Of a stretch of DNA of 48,046 nucleotides, positions 25,130 to 33,469 are shown in pieces. Below the pieces are notes generated by a model, which searched no databases, had not been told where the DNA came from, and saw only the letters and a program-made list of their open reading frames with translations. The stretch spans positions 1-48,046 of the forward strand of contig PKUH01000021.1 in NCBI GenBank assembly GCA_002869615.1. The letters are read 5' to 3'. Both the position numbers and the translations under genes were made by a program. How positions within the stretch are numbered: the stretch's first letter is position 1; each line of letters starts with the position of its first letter. This DNA is from Desulfuromonas sp. GTDB lineage: Bacteria; Desulfobacterota; Desulfuromonadia; Desulfuromonadales; UBA2294.

Positions 25130-25840
25130 TCAGTTCTTTATTTCGAGGCAGATAGCGATCAGCTCCTTGAGGCTTTCAATCGCCTTGCCGTTGAATGTCA
25201 ATTCGGCGCCGGAGAGTTCGAGAGTGCCGTACGGTGAGACACCGGGCCGGCCCCTTTTTTCGAGCAGCAGGAAGAGGCTCCCCGGCTGGTCGTCCACCGC
25301 GGCGAGCTCCGGCGGCGGCGCCAGGTCGGAAATGCCGGCGACAATCCCGTCCTGATCGGTCCAGGCAAGCTCCTCCAGCCCCAGCCGGATCGCGGCCAGG
25401 TAGCTGACGTCGCGCCGGTTGATGATCAGGCTGTTGCCGGTCAGACCGAAGCGGAGAGCCGCTTCACCGAGAAAACAGTTTGGCAGGGTGTAGGCAAAAA
25501 TATTCGGACTCGCCAGTTTGCCCTGCTCCGGAATCATCGTTTCAAGGTAATCAAGATCGGTTATCAGGCAGCCGTAGCGGCTTGCCGCAATAATGCCGAT
25601 CGCTCGTTTATTCGTCCACTCTTCGGCGCCACCGTCGCGCAGGCAGAAGGTTGCGGCGGCCAGGCCGATCCGTGAGAAATTATCGAGGCGGCCGAAGCGT
25701 CGGTCGATGCAGGAAAAAACCTGCTTGCGTGTCGGGATCGGCAGTTCGCCGTCAATCAGCGGCTGAACGAATGCGGTTCGACCGGCTCCGAGGCCGGCCG
25801 GGGTGACCCAGCCGATTCCGTTGATCAATGCCTTCATCAT
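25130..25840 (-). CDS. Truncated chain-length-factor ketosynthase homologue (ApeC-like)
   Basis: The 236-residue protein covers only the N-terminal part of a KS fold ('LINGIGWVTPAGLGAGRTAF', 'FSRIGLAAATFCLRDGG', 'RAIGIIAASRYGC'). At the nucleophile position it has Asp144 ('IINRRDVSYLAAIRLG') in place of Cys, so it cannot condense alone. Short chain-length factors of this size (Ketoacyl-synt_2 type) are characteristic of aryl polyene clusters, where ApeC pairs with the active KS ApeO. It overlaps the KS at 25837 by 4 bases (ATGA), fitting coupled synthesis of a heterodimer. Confidence 0.84.
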   Translation of the reverse strand: MMKALINGIGWVTPAGLGAGRTAFVQPLIDGELPIPTRKQVFSCIDRRFGRLDNFSRIGLAAATFCLRDGGAEEWTNKRAIGIIAASRYGCLITDLDYLETMIPEQGKLASPNIFAYTLPNCFLGEAALRFGLTGNSLIINRRDVSYLAAIRLGLEELAWTDQDGIVAGISDLAPPPELAAVDDQPGSLFLLLEKRGRPGVSPYGTLELSGAELTFNGKAIESLKELIAICLEIKN

Positions 25841-26955
25841 AACACCCCCTGCAGAACGAGCGCACCGTTGATGCCGCCGAAGCCGGAATTGGTGCTGAGC
25901 AGGTACTGGCCGGAGATCTCCCGGCCGGAGGAGCTGACCTGCCCCTGCCCTGCCTCTTCCGGTGTCGTGCAGCCGACCGTTCCGGGGATCTGCTGCTGCG
26001 CCAGAGAGTATCCGGCGATGATCGCCTCGATCGCCCCGGCCGCACCGAGGGTGTGGCCGATGCTCCCCTTGATGCCGTGCAGGGGCGGCAGGTGATCGCC
26101 GAAGATCGTCGCGAAAGCGGTCAGCTCCATGGCGTCATTATATGGGGTTCCGGTGCCGTGAGCACTGATCGCCGCGACCGCCGAGGTGTCGATACCGGCC
26201 CGTTGCAGCGCTTCTGTACTGGCGAGAATCAGGCCGCTGCCGTCACGGGCCGGGGCGGTGACGTGGTGGGCATCGTTGGCGGCGCCCCAGCCGGCAATCC
26301 TGGCCAGCGGTGCATCACCGGCGCCGGCTTCGTTGGTCAACAGCAGGGCGGCACCCGCCTCGCCGAGGTTCAGACCCTGGCGCCCGGCATCGAAGGGTCG
26401 GGCCGGGTCGGGGGAGAGCGCCTGCAACGATGAGAAACCGGAGAAGACGAACTCGCTGAGCAGGTCGGCGGCGTAGACCAGGACCGAATCGGCCTGGCCG
26501 TGGGCGATCAGGGCGGCGCCGCGGGCAAGGGCGATGGTTGACGAAGCGCAGGCGGCGTTAATGTTGGTGCCGCAATCATCGAGGCCGAAGCGCTTGGCGA
26601 TTTTATCGAGCAGCGGTGCAAACAGTACCGCTGCCGGCAGTTTCTGCCCGGCCCGACAGGCGGACTCGAGCCGGTCGATTTCCCCTTTGGTTGAGGCGAC
26701 CAGCAGCCGACTGGCGCCCGGCACCGGGCCGATCTGGTCGGCGAGCCGGTTCAACAGGTCGTCGTGACCTGAATGGTCAGCCGGGGCGACCAGGTCAGCG
26801 ATCACGGCGCCGAGATTTGAAACGTAGTTGTCGCAGCTGAACCGGCTGAGCGGCCGGATGCCGCTTTTGCCGGCCAACAGCTCCTGCCAGAGCCGGTCCG
26901 CTCCGGAACCGAGGGCGGTTACGCAGGCAACCTTGCTGATAAAGACCTTGTTCAC
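25837..26955 (-). CDS. Beta-ketoacyl-ACP synthase, aryl polyene chain elongation (ApeO-like)
   Basis: The 372-residue ketosynthase has a complete triad: Cys136 in 'NINAACASSTIALA', His266 in 'ISAHGTGTPYND' and His301 in 'IKGSIGHTLGAAG'. With the short chain-length factor encoded next, it forms the expected KS/CLF pair that elongates an aryl starter to a polyene on an ACP. The gene overlaps the thioesterase gene before it and the CLF gene after it by 4 bases each. Confidence 0.9.
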   Translation of the reverse strand: MNKVFISKVACVTALGSGADRLWQELLAGKSGIRPLSRFSCDNYVSNLGAVIADLVAPADHSGHDDLLNRLADQIGPVPGASRLLVASTKGEIDRLESACRAGQKLPAAVLFAPLLDKIAKRFGLDDCGTNINAACASSTIALARGAALIAHGQADSVLVYAADLLSEFVFSGFSSLQALSPDPARPFDAGRQGLNLGEAGAALLLTNEAGAGDAPLARIAGWGAANDAHHVTAPARDGSGLILASTEALQRAGIDTSAVAAISAHGTGTPYNDAMELTAFATIFGDHLPPLHGIKGSIGHTLGAAGAIEAIIAGYSLAQQQIPGTVGCTTPEEAGQGQVSSSGREISGQYLLSTNSGFGGINGALVLQGVL

Positions 26956-27413
26956 GTTAACTCCCCCGCCTGCCAGCGTTCGCGGAACGCCTGATGAAAT
27001 GGCGGTGGCACCATCAGGACGTTATGATCGGTGTCCATCAGCAACTGCACCGTGTAACCGCTGGTTGTAATCTCCCCGGCGGCATTGCGCAGAATAAATT
27101 CGTGGTTGAGCCTGGCCGCGTCCGACCAATGGAGAATCGCCTCGATGGTGAAGGGATCGCTGAACTGCAGCGGCCGGTGGTAGTCGACGTGCATCTGTTT
27201 GATCGGCGCAACGATGCCGGCGCGATAAAAATCGAGATAGCCGATACCGTATTTTTCCCCGAGCAGGACCCGCCCGTCTTCGAAATAGCTCGGGTAGCGA
27301 CCATGCCAGACGATACCGAGGGCATCGACTTCCTCGAAACGGGCGGTCCGTTCAACCGAGCAGCGCAGCGGCTCCGGCGCGCCTTCTGTCTTTTTGAAGT
27401 AGGGTTTCCTCAT
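26952..27413 (-). CDS. Hotdog acyl thioesterase (ApeK-like)
   Basis: The 153-residue 4HBT-family hotdog protein shows 'RFEEVDALGIVWHGRYPSYFEDGRVLLGE' with Asp30 and His37 in the usual catalytic region and 'DYHRPLQFSDPFTIEA' after it. It would hydrolyse acyl-ACP or acyl-CoA thioesters, as a proofreading or release step. Aryl polyene clusters normally carry one such gene beside the KS genes. It overlaps both neighbours by 4 bases. Confidence 0.9.
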   Translation of the reverse strand: MRKPYFKKTEGAPEPLRCSVERTARFEEVDALGIVWHGRYPSYFEDGRVLLGEKYGIGYLDFYRAGIVAPIKQMHVDYHRPLQFSDPFTIEAILHWSDAARLNHEFILRNAAGEITTSGYTVQLLMDTDHNVLMVPPPFHQAFRERWQAGELT

Positions 27414-27790
27414 GATTCCGCACTCTCTTCGAGAATCAGGGTGAAGTTTGAAGCCTCCTCGGCGCCAACCTGCATCCGCGTCGCGCAGTGCAGATATCCA
27501 TCTTTTTCACGACAGGTCACTTCGACGTCGATCCGGTCATCCGGCCGGAGCGGCCGACTGAACTTGGCTCGCTTAATCTCGCGGAAGGTGACCGGTTGAC
27601 CGATGATCTGTTCGGCAACAACCTGGGCCAGCAGGTTCTGCAGGACGCCGGGCAGAATCGGGTAGCCCGGGAAATGCCCGGAAAAACCGAGGAACGACTC
27701 GGCGAAGCGGAAACTCTGCCGGCCGCTCTCTCCGCTCAGCGTGGCCGGCGCCAGCGCCGACTGCATGATCGCTTTTCGCATTTTGTTCAT
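27410..27790 (-). CDS. 3-hydroxyacyl-ACP dehydratase, FabZ-like (ApeI-like)
   Basis: The 126-residue hotdog protein carries 'FSGHFPGYPILPGVLQNLLAQ' with His39, close to the FabZ/ApeI consensus GHFPGxPxxPG. It should remove water from 3-hydroxyacyl-ACP in each extension cycle, producing conjugated double bonds because no enoyl reductase is present in the operon. In characterised aryl polyene systems this subunit works with a second hotdog protein; the likely partner is encoded at 31458-31880. It is overlapped by 4 bases on each side. Confidence 0.9.
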   Translation of the reverse strand: MNKMRKAIMQSALAPATLSGESGRQSFRFAESFLGFSGHFPGYPILPGVLQNLLAQVVAEQIIGQPVTFREIKRAKFSRPLRPDDRIDVEVTCREKDGYLHCATRMQVGAEEASNFTLILEESAES

Positions 27791-28455
27791 GGTTCCAGTT
27801 TCACCTCGTGAACCTCGAGTGACAACCTGATGTTATCACGTTGGTCGTTCAGAATGATCTCCTGCGGCAGGCGCCATTTTTCGTGTTCCGCATAGCGGTT
27901 GTAGAGTACCCGCCAGTTGGTGTCCTTTCCCCGCGTGCGGCTTTCACGCAGGTCGCCGCGGCAGTCGAACAGCCCGGTCCGGGTTATGTCGTCGACGGTC
28001 CGGGTCAGTACCCGGTGGCTGCCGATATCGGTCGGCTCTGCATCGCTCGAAGCGGCTGCCAGCAAAAAAATACGGCGCAGGTTTCTGCCGACTGTCGCGA
28101 GCATTTGCGGTCGCTTCTGCAGCGGTGGAATCACCCGGTGGACCTCAGTGTCGTCGGCCGTGAACGTGAGGTCGAACAGGACCAGCCCGACTTCATTCAT
28201 CGCGACCAGGCGCCCTTGACCGGTTTTAAGGTCGAGCCGCAGAAACCCCTGCATCGCCAGTTTGCGAAAGCGGGTCTCGAGCAACATGGTTTGGTGCAAG
28301 CGCCAGACCGCTTTTTGCTGCAGCCACTGTTTTTCCTGCAACGAACCGAGCTCATGGTCTCTCGGGCAATCCTGCGGCAGTACCAGCGGCGGGACCGCCG
28401 GCGCGCAGGCACTGACCAGAACCAGAGCAAAAAGCAGGAACGCCAGCCACCGCAT
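27787..28455 (-). CDS. DUF3261 lipoprotein of aryl polyene clusters
   Basis: The 222-residue product has a lipoprotein signal ending in 'LVLVSAC' (Cys16). The mature part is beta-rich ('GFLRLDLKTGQGRLVAMNEVGLVLFDLTFTADDTEVHRVIPPL'), as in DUF3261 proteins and with a resemblance to LolB-like barrels. It follows an MMPL exporter and a LolA-like carrier gene, the usual trio in aryl polyene clusters, where it is thought to help deliver the product to the outer membrane. The stop and start with the MMPL gene overlap by one base. Confidence 0.85.
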   Translation of the reverse strand: MRWLAFLLFALVLVSACAPAVPPLVLPQDCPRDHELGSLQEKQWLQQKAVWRLHQTMLLETRFRKLAMQGFLRLDLKTGQGRLVAMNEVGLVLFDLTFTADDTEVHRVIPPLQKRPQMLATVGRNLRRIFLLAAASSDAEPTDIGSHRVLTRTVDDITRTGLFDCRGDLRESRTRGKDTNWRVLYNRYAEHEKWRLPQEIILNDQRDNIRLSLEVHEVKLEP

Positions 28456-30827
28456 CAGCCGGACCTCGGCCGGAAAGCCGGGATGACCAGCACCGCCGTC
28501 GGAACGGCCGCCGAAATACCGAGCAGCACGGTCAGACCGATTGAATGCAAGGCCGGATGCCGGGCCAGAATCAACGCCCCGAAGCCGACCAGCGTGGTCA
28601 GGCCGGAAACCACGATCGCCCGGGTCGAGGCGGTCTCGGCGGTTTGCCGGCTGTGGCAGACCATGAATATTCCATAGTCGACGCCGAGACCGATAATCAG
28701 AATCGTCGCGATCACGTTAAACAGGTTCATTTCGATCCCGAGCCAGCCCATGCCTCCAAACATCGCCAGCAATCCGGTCAATACCGGCAGCAGGGCGAGC
28801 AGGACATCCTGAATCCGGCGGAACAGCAGGAGCAGAAGCATCAGGACGGCGAGTCCGGCGTAAATGATGAAATTGGCAAAATCGGCAGCAATCTCGCGGC
28901 TCAGCTGGCGCCCGAAGCGGCTTTGCGAAACAAGGGTCACTCCGGGGATTGCGGCGAGTGACGGTTCCAGCTTTTCGATCAACTGCGGCCGATCGGGGAT
29001 GAGCGAAATCAACTGAGCGCCCTCTTTCTTTTTCGGCGCGAGATTGTCAAGCAGGCCACCGAGCCCCCACTGCTCAAGGCTTTTTGTGCTGATCGGTTCG
29101 GGGGTTCGTTCCAGGGAATCGAAAAAAGGCTGAAAAGCGTCCCCGGAAAAACCGTACTTGAGACCTGCACTCTGGACCAACCGGCTGGTCCGGTCTCCGT
29201 TTCTCTGCCAGAAGCGCTGCCAGTTATCAAGCCGTTGCTGCTGGGTTGCCGGAGCGGCGATAAGCGGTGCCAGGCTGACCGCTTCCGACTCGACCTGCTG
29301 CTGTTTGAGCAGCTGCCAGACCTTCTGGTTGGTATCGAGAGCGTCATCCATCGTCTCGGCGGCAACAAAAACCAGGGCGCGGTCACGCATCCGGCCCCAG
29401 ACATCAGCCAGTGATTGCTCGGCCCGCCGAAGTTCCTCCGGCCGGTAGCTGAGCTGGCGCAGTTCGCCGTTGATCGTCATGTTCTGGGCCTCAAAGGCAC
29501 TGACCATTGCCACCCCGAACCAGAGCAATACCACGACCCAGCGCAGGTTCGGCTGTTCGCGAAAAACCCGGTTAAGGTCGAACCAAGTCCTTGTTGATCG
29601 GGTTGCGCTGTTCGAGCCGACGTAGTGTGGCAGAACCAGCAGCGCCAGCATAAGTGCCGTGATGATGCCGGCCATGGCAAAAATGGCGAGCTGGCGTTGC
29701 CCCGGGAGATCCGAATTGAGCAGGATTGAAAACGCCGCCAGTGTCGTCAGGCCACCGAACAGGACCGGTCGGCTCACCGCTTTGAGCAGCGCCGGGCGCA
29801 ACCCGCTTCCGTGCTGCAGGGCAAAATAGACATGCAGACCAAAATCGATGGTGATGCCGAGCAGGACCGCGCCAAAACCGATGGTAATGCCGGAAACCCG
29901 GCCGAACCAGAGCGATGTGATCACCAGCGCCGCGGCAATGCAGAACAGCGGCAACAGGAAGACCGCGACAGCGTGCAGCCGCCGTAAAAAAAGGGTGAAC
30001 AGGAGCAGGATTCCGACCCCGGAGACGACGAGGACGCGCTGCATATCCTTCTGGATCGCCTCGGCGTTGGCCAGGGTATAGGGATGTCCGCTCAACAGGT
30101 CGGCGGTAATACCGACCGGCAGTACCCGGCGCGCCCCGGCAAAGGCGTCGACCAGTTTGCGCCCGGCGACGGCGTCGGTAATCAGGGCCGGGGTGTCGGC
30201 GAGGAGCAGGCTGCTCCGGCCGTCGGCGCTGACGAACTGACCCTGTTCGATGCGGACTCCCGGCAGCGGATTAAGATAGCCGAGTTTGGCGAAAGCCAAT
30301 TGTTGCAGGCCGAGCGGATCGTGGCGTATGGACTCCTTCAGGGCAATGCCCTGGGGCTGTAGCAGTTCGGCAAAACGGGTTGCCAGCTGCCGGTCGATTT
30401 TCTCCGGGGTCAGTTGCTGTTCGATCTGCTCGAGATCGTCCGCTTCCAGCAGAAAAGGCAAGGCGTTGCCGAGCCCCCTGGTCAAACCGATCGGATCGAT
30501 GTCGGTCGGGCCGCTCAACAGGTTGCGGAACAGGTCGGCCGGTAATGCGGCCCGCAGCCGGTCGGTTGCCGCGAGCAGCTGCTCGAGCGGAACATCCGGT
30601 TCGGCCCTCAGGTGAATCACCAGCTTGCGGGCGAACGGGGCCTGTTGCAGCAGCCCGAAATCGCTGGCGACGCGCGAGTCACCATCCGGCAGCATGGCGA
30701 CGATACTCTGTTCGACCTCGAGCCGCGAGAGCAGGCCGCCGGCGATCAGCAGCAGCACCAGCAGGGCTATGGTCAAGCCGGTTCTGCGGTGTTCCAGCTT
30801 CTCGTATGTCGTCGCAATCAGCTTCAT
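28455..30827 (-). CDS. MMPL/RND-type exporter of the aryl polyene cluster
   Basis: The 790-residue membrane protein has two repeats of one helix, a large periplasmic domain and a helix bundle. The first bundle is near 260-400 ('GVGILLLFTLFLRRLHAVAVFLLPLF'), with 'GITIDFGLH' on the inner helix. The second is near 655-785, with 'IIGLGVDYGIFM', the Asp-bearing motif of RND/MMPL proton relays. It should move the lipid-like product from the inner membrane toward the periplasm, using the proton gradient. The LolA-like carrier gene ends at its first base and the DUF3261 gene starts at its last. Confidence 0.92.
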   Translation of the reverse strand: MKLIATTYEKLEHRRTGLTIALLVLLLIAGGLLSRLEVEQSIVAMLPDGDSRVASDFGLLQQAPFARKLVIHLRAEPDVPLEQLLAATDRLRAALPADLFRNLLSGPTDIDPIGLTRGLGNALPFLLEADDLEQIEQQLTPEKIDRQLATRFAELLQPQGIALKESIRHDPLGLQQLAFAKLGYLNPLPGVRIEQGQFVSADGRSSLLLADTPALITDAVAGRKLVDAFAGARRVLPVGITADLLSGHPYTLANAEAIQKDMQRVLVVSGVGILLLFTLFLRRLHAVAVFLLPLFCIAAALVITSLWFGRVSGITIGFGAVLLGITIDFGLHVYFALQHGSGLRPALLKAVSRPVLFGGLTTLAAFSILLNSDLPGQRQLAIFAMAGIITALMLALLVLPHYVGSNSATRSTRTWFDLNRVFREQPNLRWVVVLLWFGVAMVSAFEAQNMTINGELRQLSYRPEELRRAEQSLADVWGRMRDRALVFVAAETMDDALDTNQKVWQLLKQQQVESEAVSLAPLIAAPATQQQRLDNWQRFWQRNGDRTSRLVQSAGLKYGFSGDAFQPFFDSLERTPEPISTKSLEQWGLGGLLDNLAPKKKEGAQLISLIPDRPQLIEKLEPSLAAIPGVTLVSQSRFGRQLSREIAADFANFIIYAGLAVLMLLLLLFRRIQDVLLALLPVLTGLLAMFGGMGWLGIEMNLFNVIATILIIGLGVDYGIFMVCHSRQTAETASTRAIVVSGLTTLVGFGALILARHPALHSIGLTVLLGISAAVPTAVLVIPAFRPRSG

Positions 30828-31453
30828 TAAAATTCCGGTGCCTCAAATACTTTATCCGGCAGGGCCCGGTTGAGTTCGACCTTTTTGAAGTGGAGCAGGG
30901 TCTGGTCGCCCGCTGTCTCCTGCAGGAGTACGGTTGCAATATGGCGCAGGTCTTCGGCAAAGGTGATGTCGAGATGCCGGATGAAGCCGGCCTCGCCCCG
31001 GTCGCGCGGAATCAGGCGGAGGCGGGGAGGCTGCGTCTGCAGCAGTTCCATCTGATAGCGCTGTTGCAGCCATTCAAGATCAACCCGGGCCCAGGCGAGC
31101 AATTGTTTGGCAATCATCCCCATCACCGGGTCGCGTTCGACCGAGAAACGTCCCCGTTCCCGGCTCAGTCCGTTCCAGCGCACGCCCTGGTCGCCGCGCA
31201 GAACGAAGCCCGATTTGAACGGCGTCAGCAGCTCCCAGCGGAGCTGATCCGGTTTGCGATAAGCAAACCGCCCCTCCGAGAGCAATTTCTCGGAAAAGAT
31301 CGCGAGATGCTTTTCCTGGATAAAGTCGCTCGACAGGGTTTGGGTCGCCGCCGCAGCCTGGCGGAGGCGCTCAAGCAGGGAGTCGAGCTCGTTGGCTCGA
31401 CCCGGCAGGGCGAGCAACAGAAACAGCAGGATTGTCAGGGAGAAAGACTTCAT
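30827..31453 (-). CDS. LolA-like periplasmic carrier
   Basis: The 208-residue product has a Sec signal ('SFSLTILLFLLLALPGRA', cut near residue 20) and a LolA/outer-membrane-lipoprotein-carrier fold: 'LSSDFIQEKHLAIFSEKLLSEGRFAYRKPDQLRWELLTPFKSGFVLRGD'. I place the start at ATG 31453; an upstream in-frame extension to 31582 lacks a signal and overlaps the previous gene. It probably carries a hydrophobic pathway product through the periplasm, between the MMPL exporter and the DUF3261 lipoprotein. Confidence 0.88.
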   Translation of the reverse strand: MKSFSLTILLFLLLALPGRANELDSLLERLRQAAAATQTLSSDFIQEKHLAIFSEKLLSEGRFAYRKPDQLRWELLTPFKSGFVLRGDQGVRWNGLSRERGRFSVERDPVMGMIAKQLLAWARVDLEWLQQRYQMELLQTQPPRLRLIPRDRGEAGFIRHLDITFAEDLRHIATVLLQETAGDQTLLHFKKVELNRALPDKVFEAPEF

Positions 31454-31457
31454 TATT

Positions 31458-31880
31458 TCAGTTGATCCAGACCTTGATTTCGCCTTCGGCGAGACACTCA
31501 TCGGCCCGCCAGATTTCGCCCCTGGCGATGGCGAGGTCGTCGAACTCGGCGATCGTCCGGATCGCGATGCGCAGGGTGTCACCGCTGTTGGCCGAGGCCT
31601 GGCGGGTCAGTTTCTTGATGCCGACGAGGAAACCCTGCCGCACCGGGGCGGCGTCAAGCAGATCGTTATAGCCCTTGATCATGGCGTAAGCCTGCGCAAT
31701 CAGCTCGGTCAACGCGATGTCATCGAGAACGCCGCTGGCGTCGACGAGCGGGCAGTCGGCCCTGATATCGGCTTCGATCGTGCCGTTTTTGTCGTCGATA
31801 TCGACCAGCCGGTCGACCAGCCGCATCGGCAGGCGGTGCGGGATCAGTTCTTCGGCTTCGAGCGGCAGGGTCAGGTCCAT
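31458..31880 (-). CDS. Hotdog dehydratase-like subunit (ApeP-like)
   Basis: The 140-residue hotdog protein has 'ELIPHRLPMRLVDRLVDID' with His15, then 'LTELIAQAYAMIKG' and a beta-rich C-terminus. It belongs to the ApeP-type branch, which pairs with an ApeI-like dehydratase in characterised aryl polyene synthases. The ATG at 31880 overlaps the ammonia-lyase stop (TAATG) and has GGGAGG four bases upstream; ATG 31892 lies inside the lyase gene and is less likely. Confidence 0.85.
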   Translation of the reverse strand: MDLTLPLEAEELIPHRLPMRLVDRLVDIDDKNGTIEADIRADCPLVDASGVLDDIALTELIAQAYAMIKGYNDLLDAAPVRQGFLVGIKKLTRQASANSGDTLRIAIRTIAEFDDLAIARGEIWRADECLAEGEIKVWIN

Positions 31881-33469
31881 TATGCCTCCCAATAGACCGA
31901 CAGGTCGTCGAACAGCTGGCTCGAAAAGAGCCGCTTACGGAATTTGACCAGATCGTCATGGAAAATCGATTCATTATTGTACTGGTTGAAATCCTCGTTG
32001 AGGATCCGGAAAATTTTCCCGGTTCCGGACCCGAGACCTTCGGCGTTGCGGAACGAGAGCGCCTGCAGGTCGGCGAGAACCTCGAGGGTGACGACATGTT
32101 TGGCGTTGCTGACCGACTTGAAGGCCTTGCGCGCCGCCACCGTCCCCATGCTGACGACATCCTGGTTCGAGGCGTTGCAGCTGATCGTGTTGGTGCTGAC
32201 CGGGTTGGCGAGCTGGCGGTTTTCGGCGGTGGTCGAGGTCGCCAGGTACTGCGCCCCCATGAAGCCCATGGTCAGTCCCAGGGTGCCGGGGATCAGAAAT
32301 TCCGGCAATCCTTCGTTGAGGCTCTTGTCGAGGTACTTGTTGGTGCGGCGCTCCGAGATATTGCAGAGAGTCGAGATCGCCATGCAGAGCATGTCCATGA
32401 CGAAGCCGATGCTCTGACCGTGGAAATTGCCGCCATGAATGACCTTTTTCTTCTCCGGGATGATAATCGGGTTGTCGTTGGAGGAGTTGGCCTCGATCTC
32501 GACGACCCGGCTCGCCTGTTCGATCGCCTCGGCGACCGGGGCGAGGACCTGCGGCGTGCAGCGGACCGAGTAGACATCCTGGACGTTGATACTGGTCTCG
32601 TAGACAGGGCCGTCCGATTTCTGGTCGCGGATCTTGTCGTGCATCTCCGAGCGCAGGGTAATATTCTGTGAACCGGAATAGAGCCGGCGGATTGTGTCGG
32701 CGATCTGCAGTTGGCCGTGGTGCGGCTTGACCCGGTGCAGATCCTCGTCGAAGGCATCATCAATGCCGCCAAAGATCTCGATCGCGAAGGCGCCGGTTAC
32801 GCAGCTGATGTTGAGCAGTTTTTTGGCACCGAAGATGGCGAAAGCGGCGAGGGCGGTCATGGCGCTGGTGCCGTTCATCAGGGCGATGCCCTCCTTGAAG
32901 CTGAGCCGCATCGGCTGCCGGCCGAGCTTGCGGTAGGTGGCCGCCGCATCGGTCAGTTCGCCGTCGTAGTAGAGCCGGCCTTCACCGATGATCGCCAGCG
33001 AGAGGTGAGCAAGGTGGATCAGGTCGCCCGAGGCGCCGACCGAGCCGCATTCCGGAATGTGGGCGGCAAGCCGCTCGTTGATCATCCATTGCATATGCTC
33101 GAGCAGTTCAATCCGGACGCCGCTGAACCCTTTGGCCAGGGTATTGAGCCGGACCGCCATCACCGCGATTGCGATGTAGTCCTTGAGCGGATCACCGAGA
33201 CCGGCGGCGTGACTGCGGATCAGGTTGATCTGCAGCTCCTCGATCTGCTCATCGTCGATGATCTTGTTGCACATCGGGCCGAACGAGGTGTTGACACCGT
33301 AGATGACCCGTTTCGCCGCGACCTCCTCCTCGAGAAAGCTGCGGCTGGCCCGGCAGCGCTCCAGCGCCTCCGGATCGAGAGCAACCTTGCGGTCGCCAAC
33401 ACCGATGGCTACTATTTCATCAACAGTCAGGTCGTTGCCGTTAAGGATAATGGCGGAATCTTTACTCAT
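31880..33469 (-). CDS. Aromatic amino acid ammonia-lyase (HAL/PAL/TAL family)
   Basis: The 529-residue enzyme contains the MIO cofactor triad Ala146-Ser147-Gly148 ('CGSVGASGDL') and the active-site Tyr57 in 'VIYGVNTSFGPM'. These enzymes remove ammonia from His, Phe or Tyr. In this cluster the likely role is making cinnamate or 4-coumarate from Phe or Tyr as the aryl starter, since an AMP ligase is encoded just upstream with a 4-base overlap. The selectivity pair is Ser86-His87 ('LIRSHAAG'), where Rhodobacter TAL has His-Leu and classical histidases have Ser-His, so substrate must be tested. No histidine-degradation genes are nearby. Confidence 0.92.
   Translation of the reverse strand: MSKDSAIILNGNDLTVDEIVAIGVGDRKVALDPEALERCRASRSFLEEEVAAKRVIYGVNTSFGPMCNKIIDDEQIEELQINLIRSHAAGLGDPLKDYIAIAVMAVRLNTLAKGFSGVRIELLEHMQWMINERLAAHIPECGSVGASGDLIHLAHLSLAIIGEGRLYYDGELTDAAATYRKLGRQPMRLSFKEGIALMNGTSAMTALAAFAIFGAKKLLNISCVTGAFAIEIFGGIDDAFDEDLHRVKPHHGQLQIADTIRRLYSGSQNITLRSEMHDKIRDQKSDGPVYETSINVQDVYSVRCTPQVLAPVAEAIEQASRVVEIEANSSNDNPIIIPEKKKVIHGGNFHGQSIGFVMDMLCMAISTLCNISERRTNKYLDKSLNEGLPEFLIPGTLGLTMGFMGAQYLATSTTAENRQLANPVSTNTISCNASNQDVVSMGTVAARKAFKSVSNAKHVVTLEVLADLQALSFRNAEGLGSGTGKIFRILNEDFNQYNNESIFHDDLVKFRKRLFSSQLFDDLSVYWEA

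Noticed and set aside
31880-33469. Annotation as histidine ammonia-lyase for histidine breakdown
   Set aside because: The Ser-His pair would allow it, but no other hut genes are present and the gene is coupled to an aryl ligase in a polyene operon.
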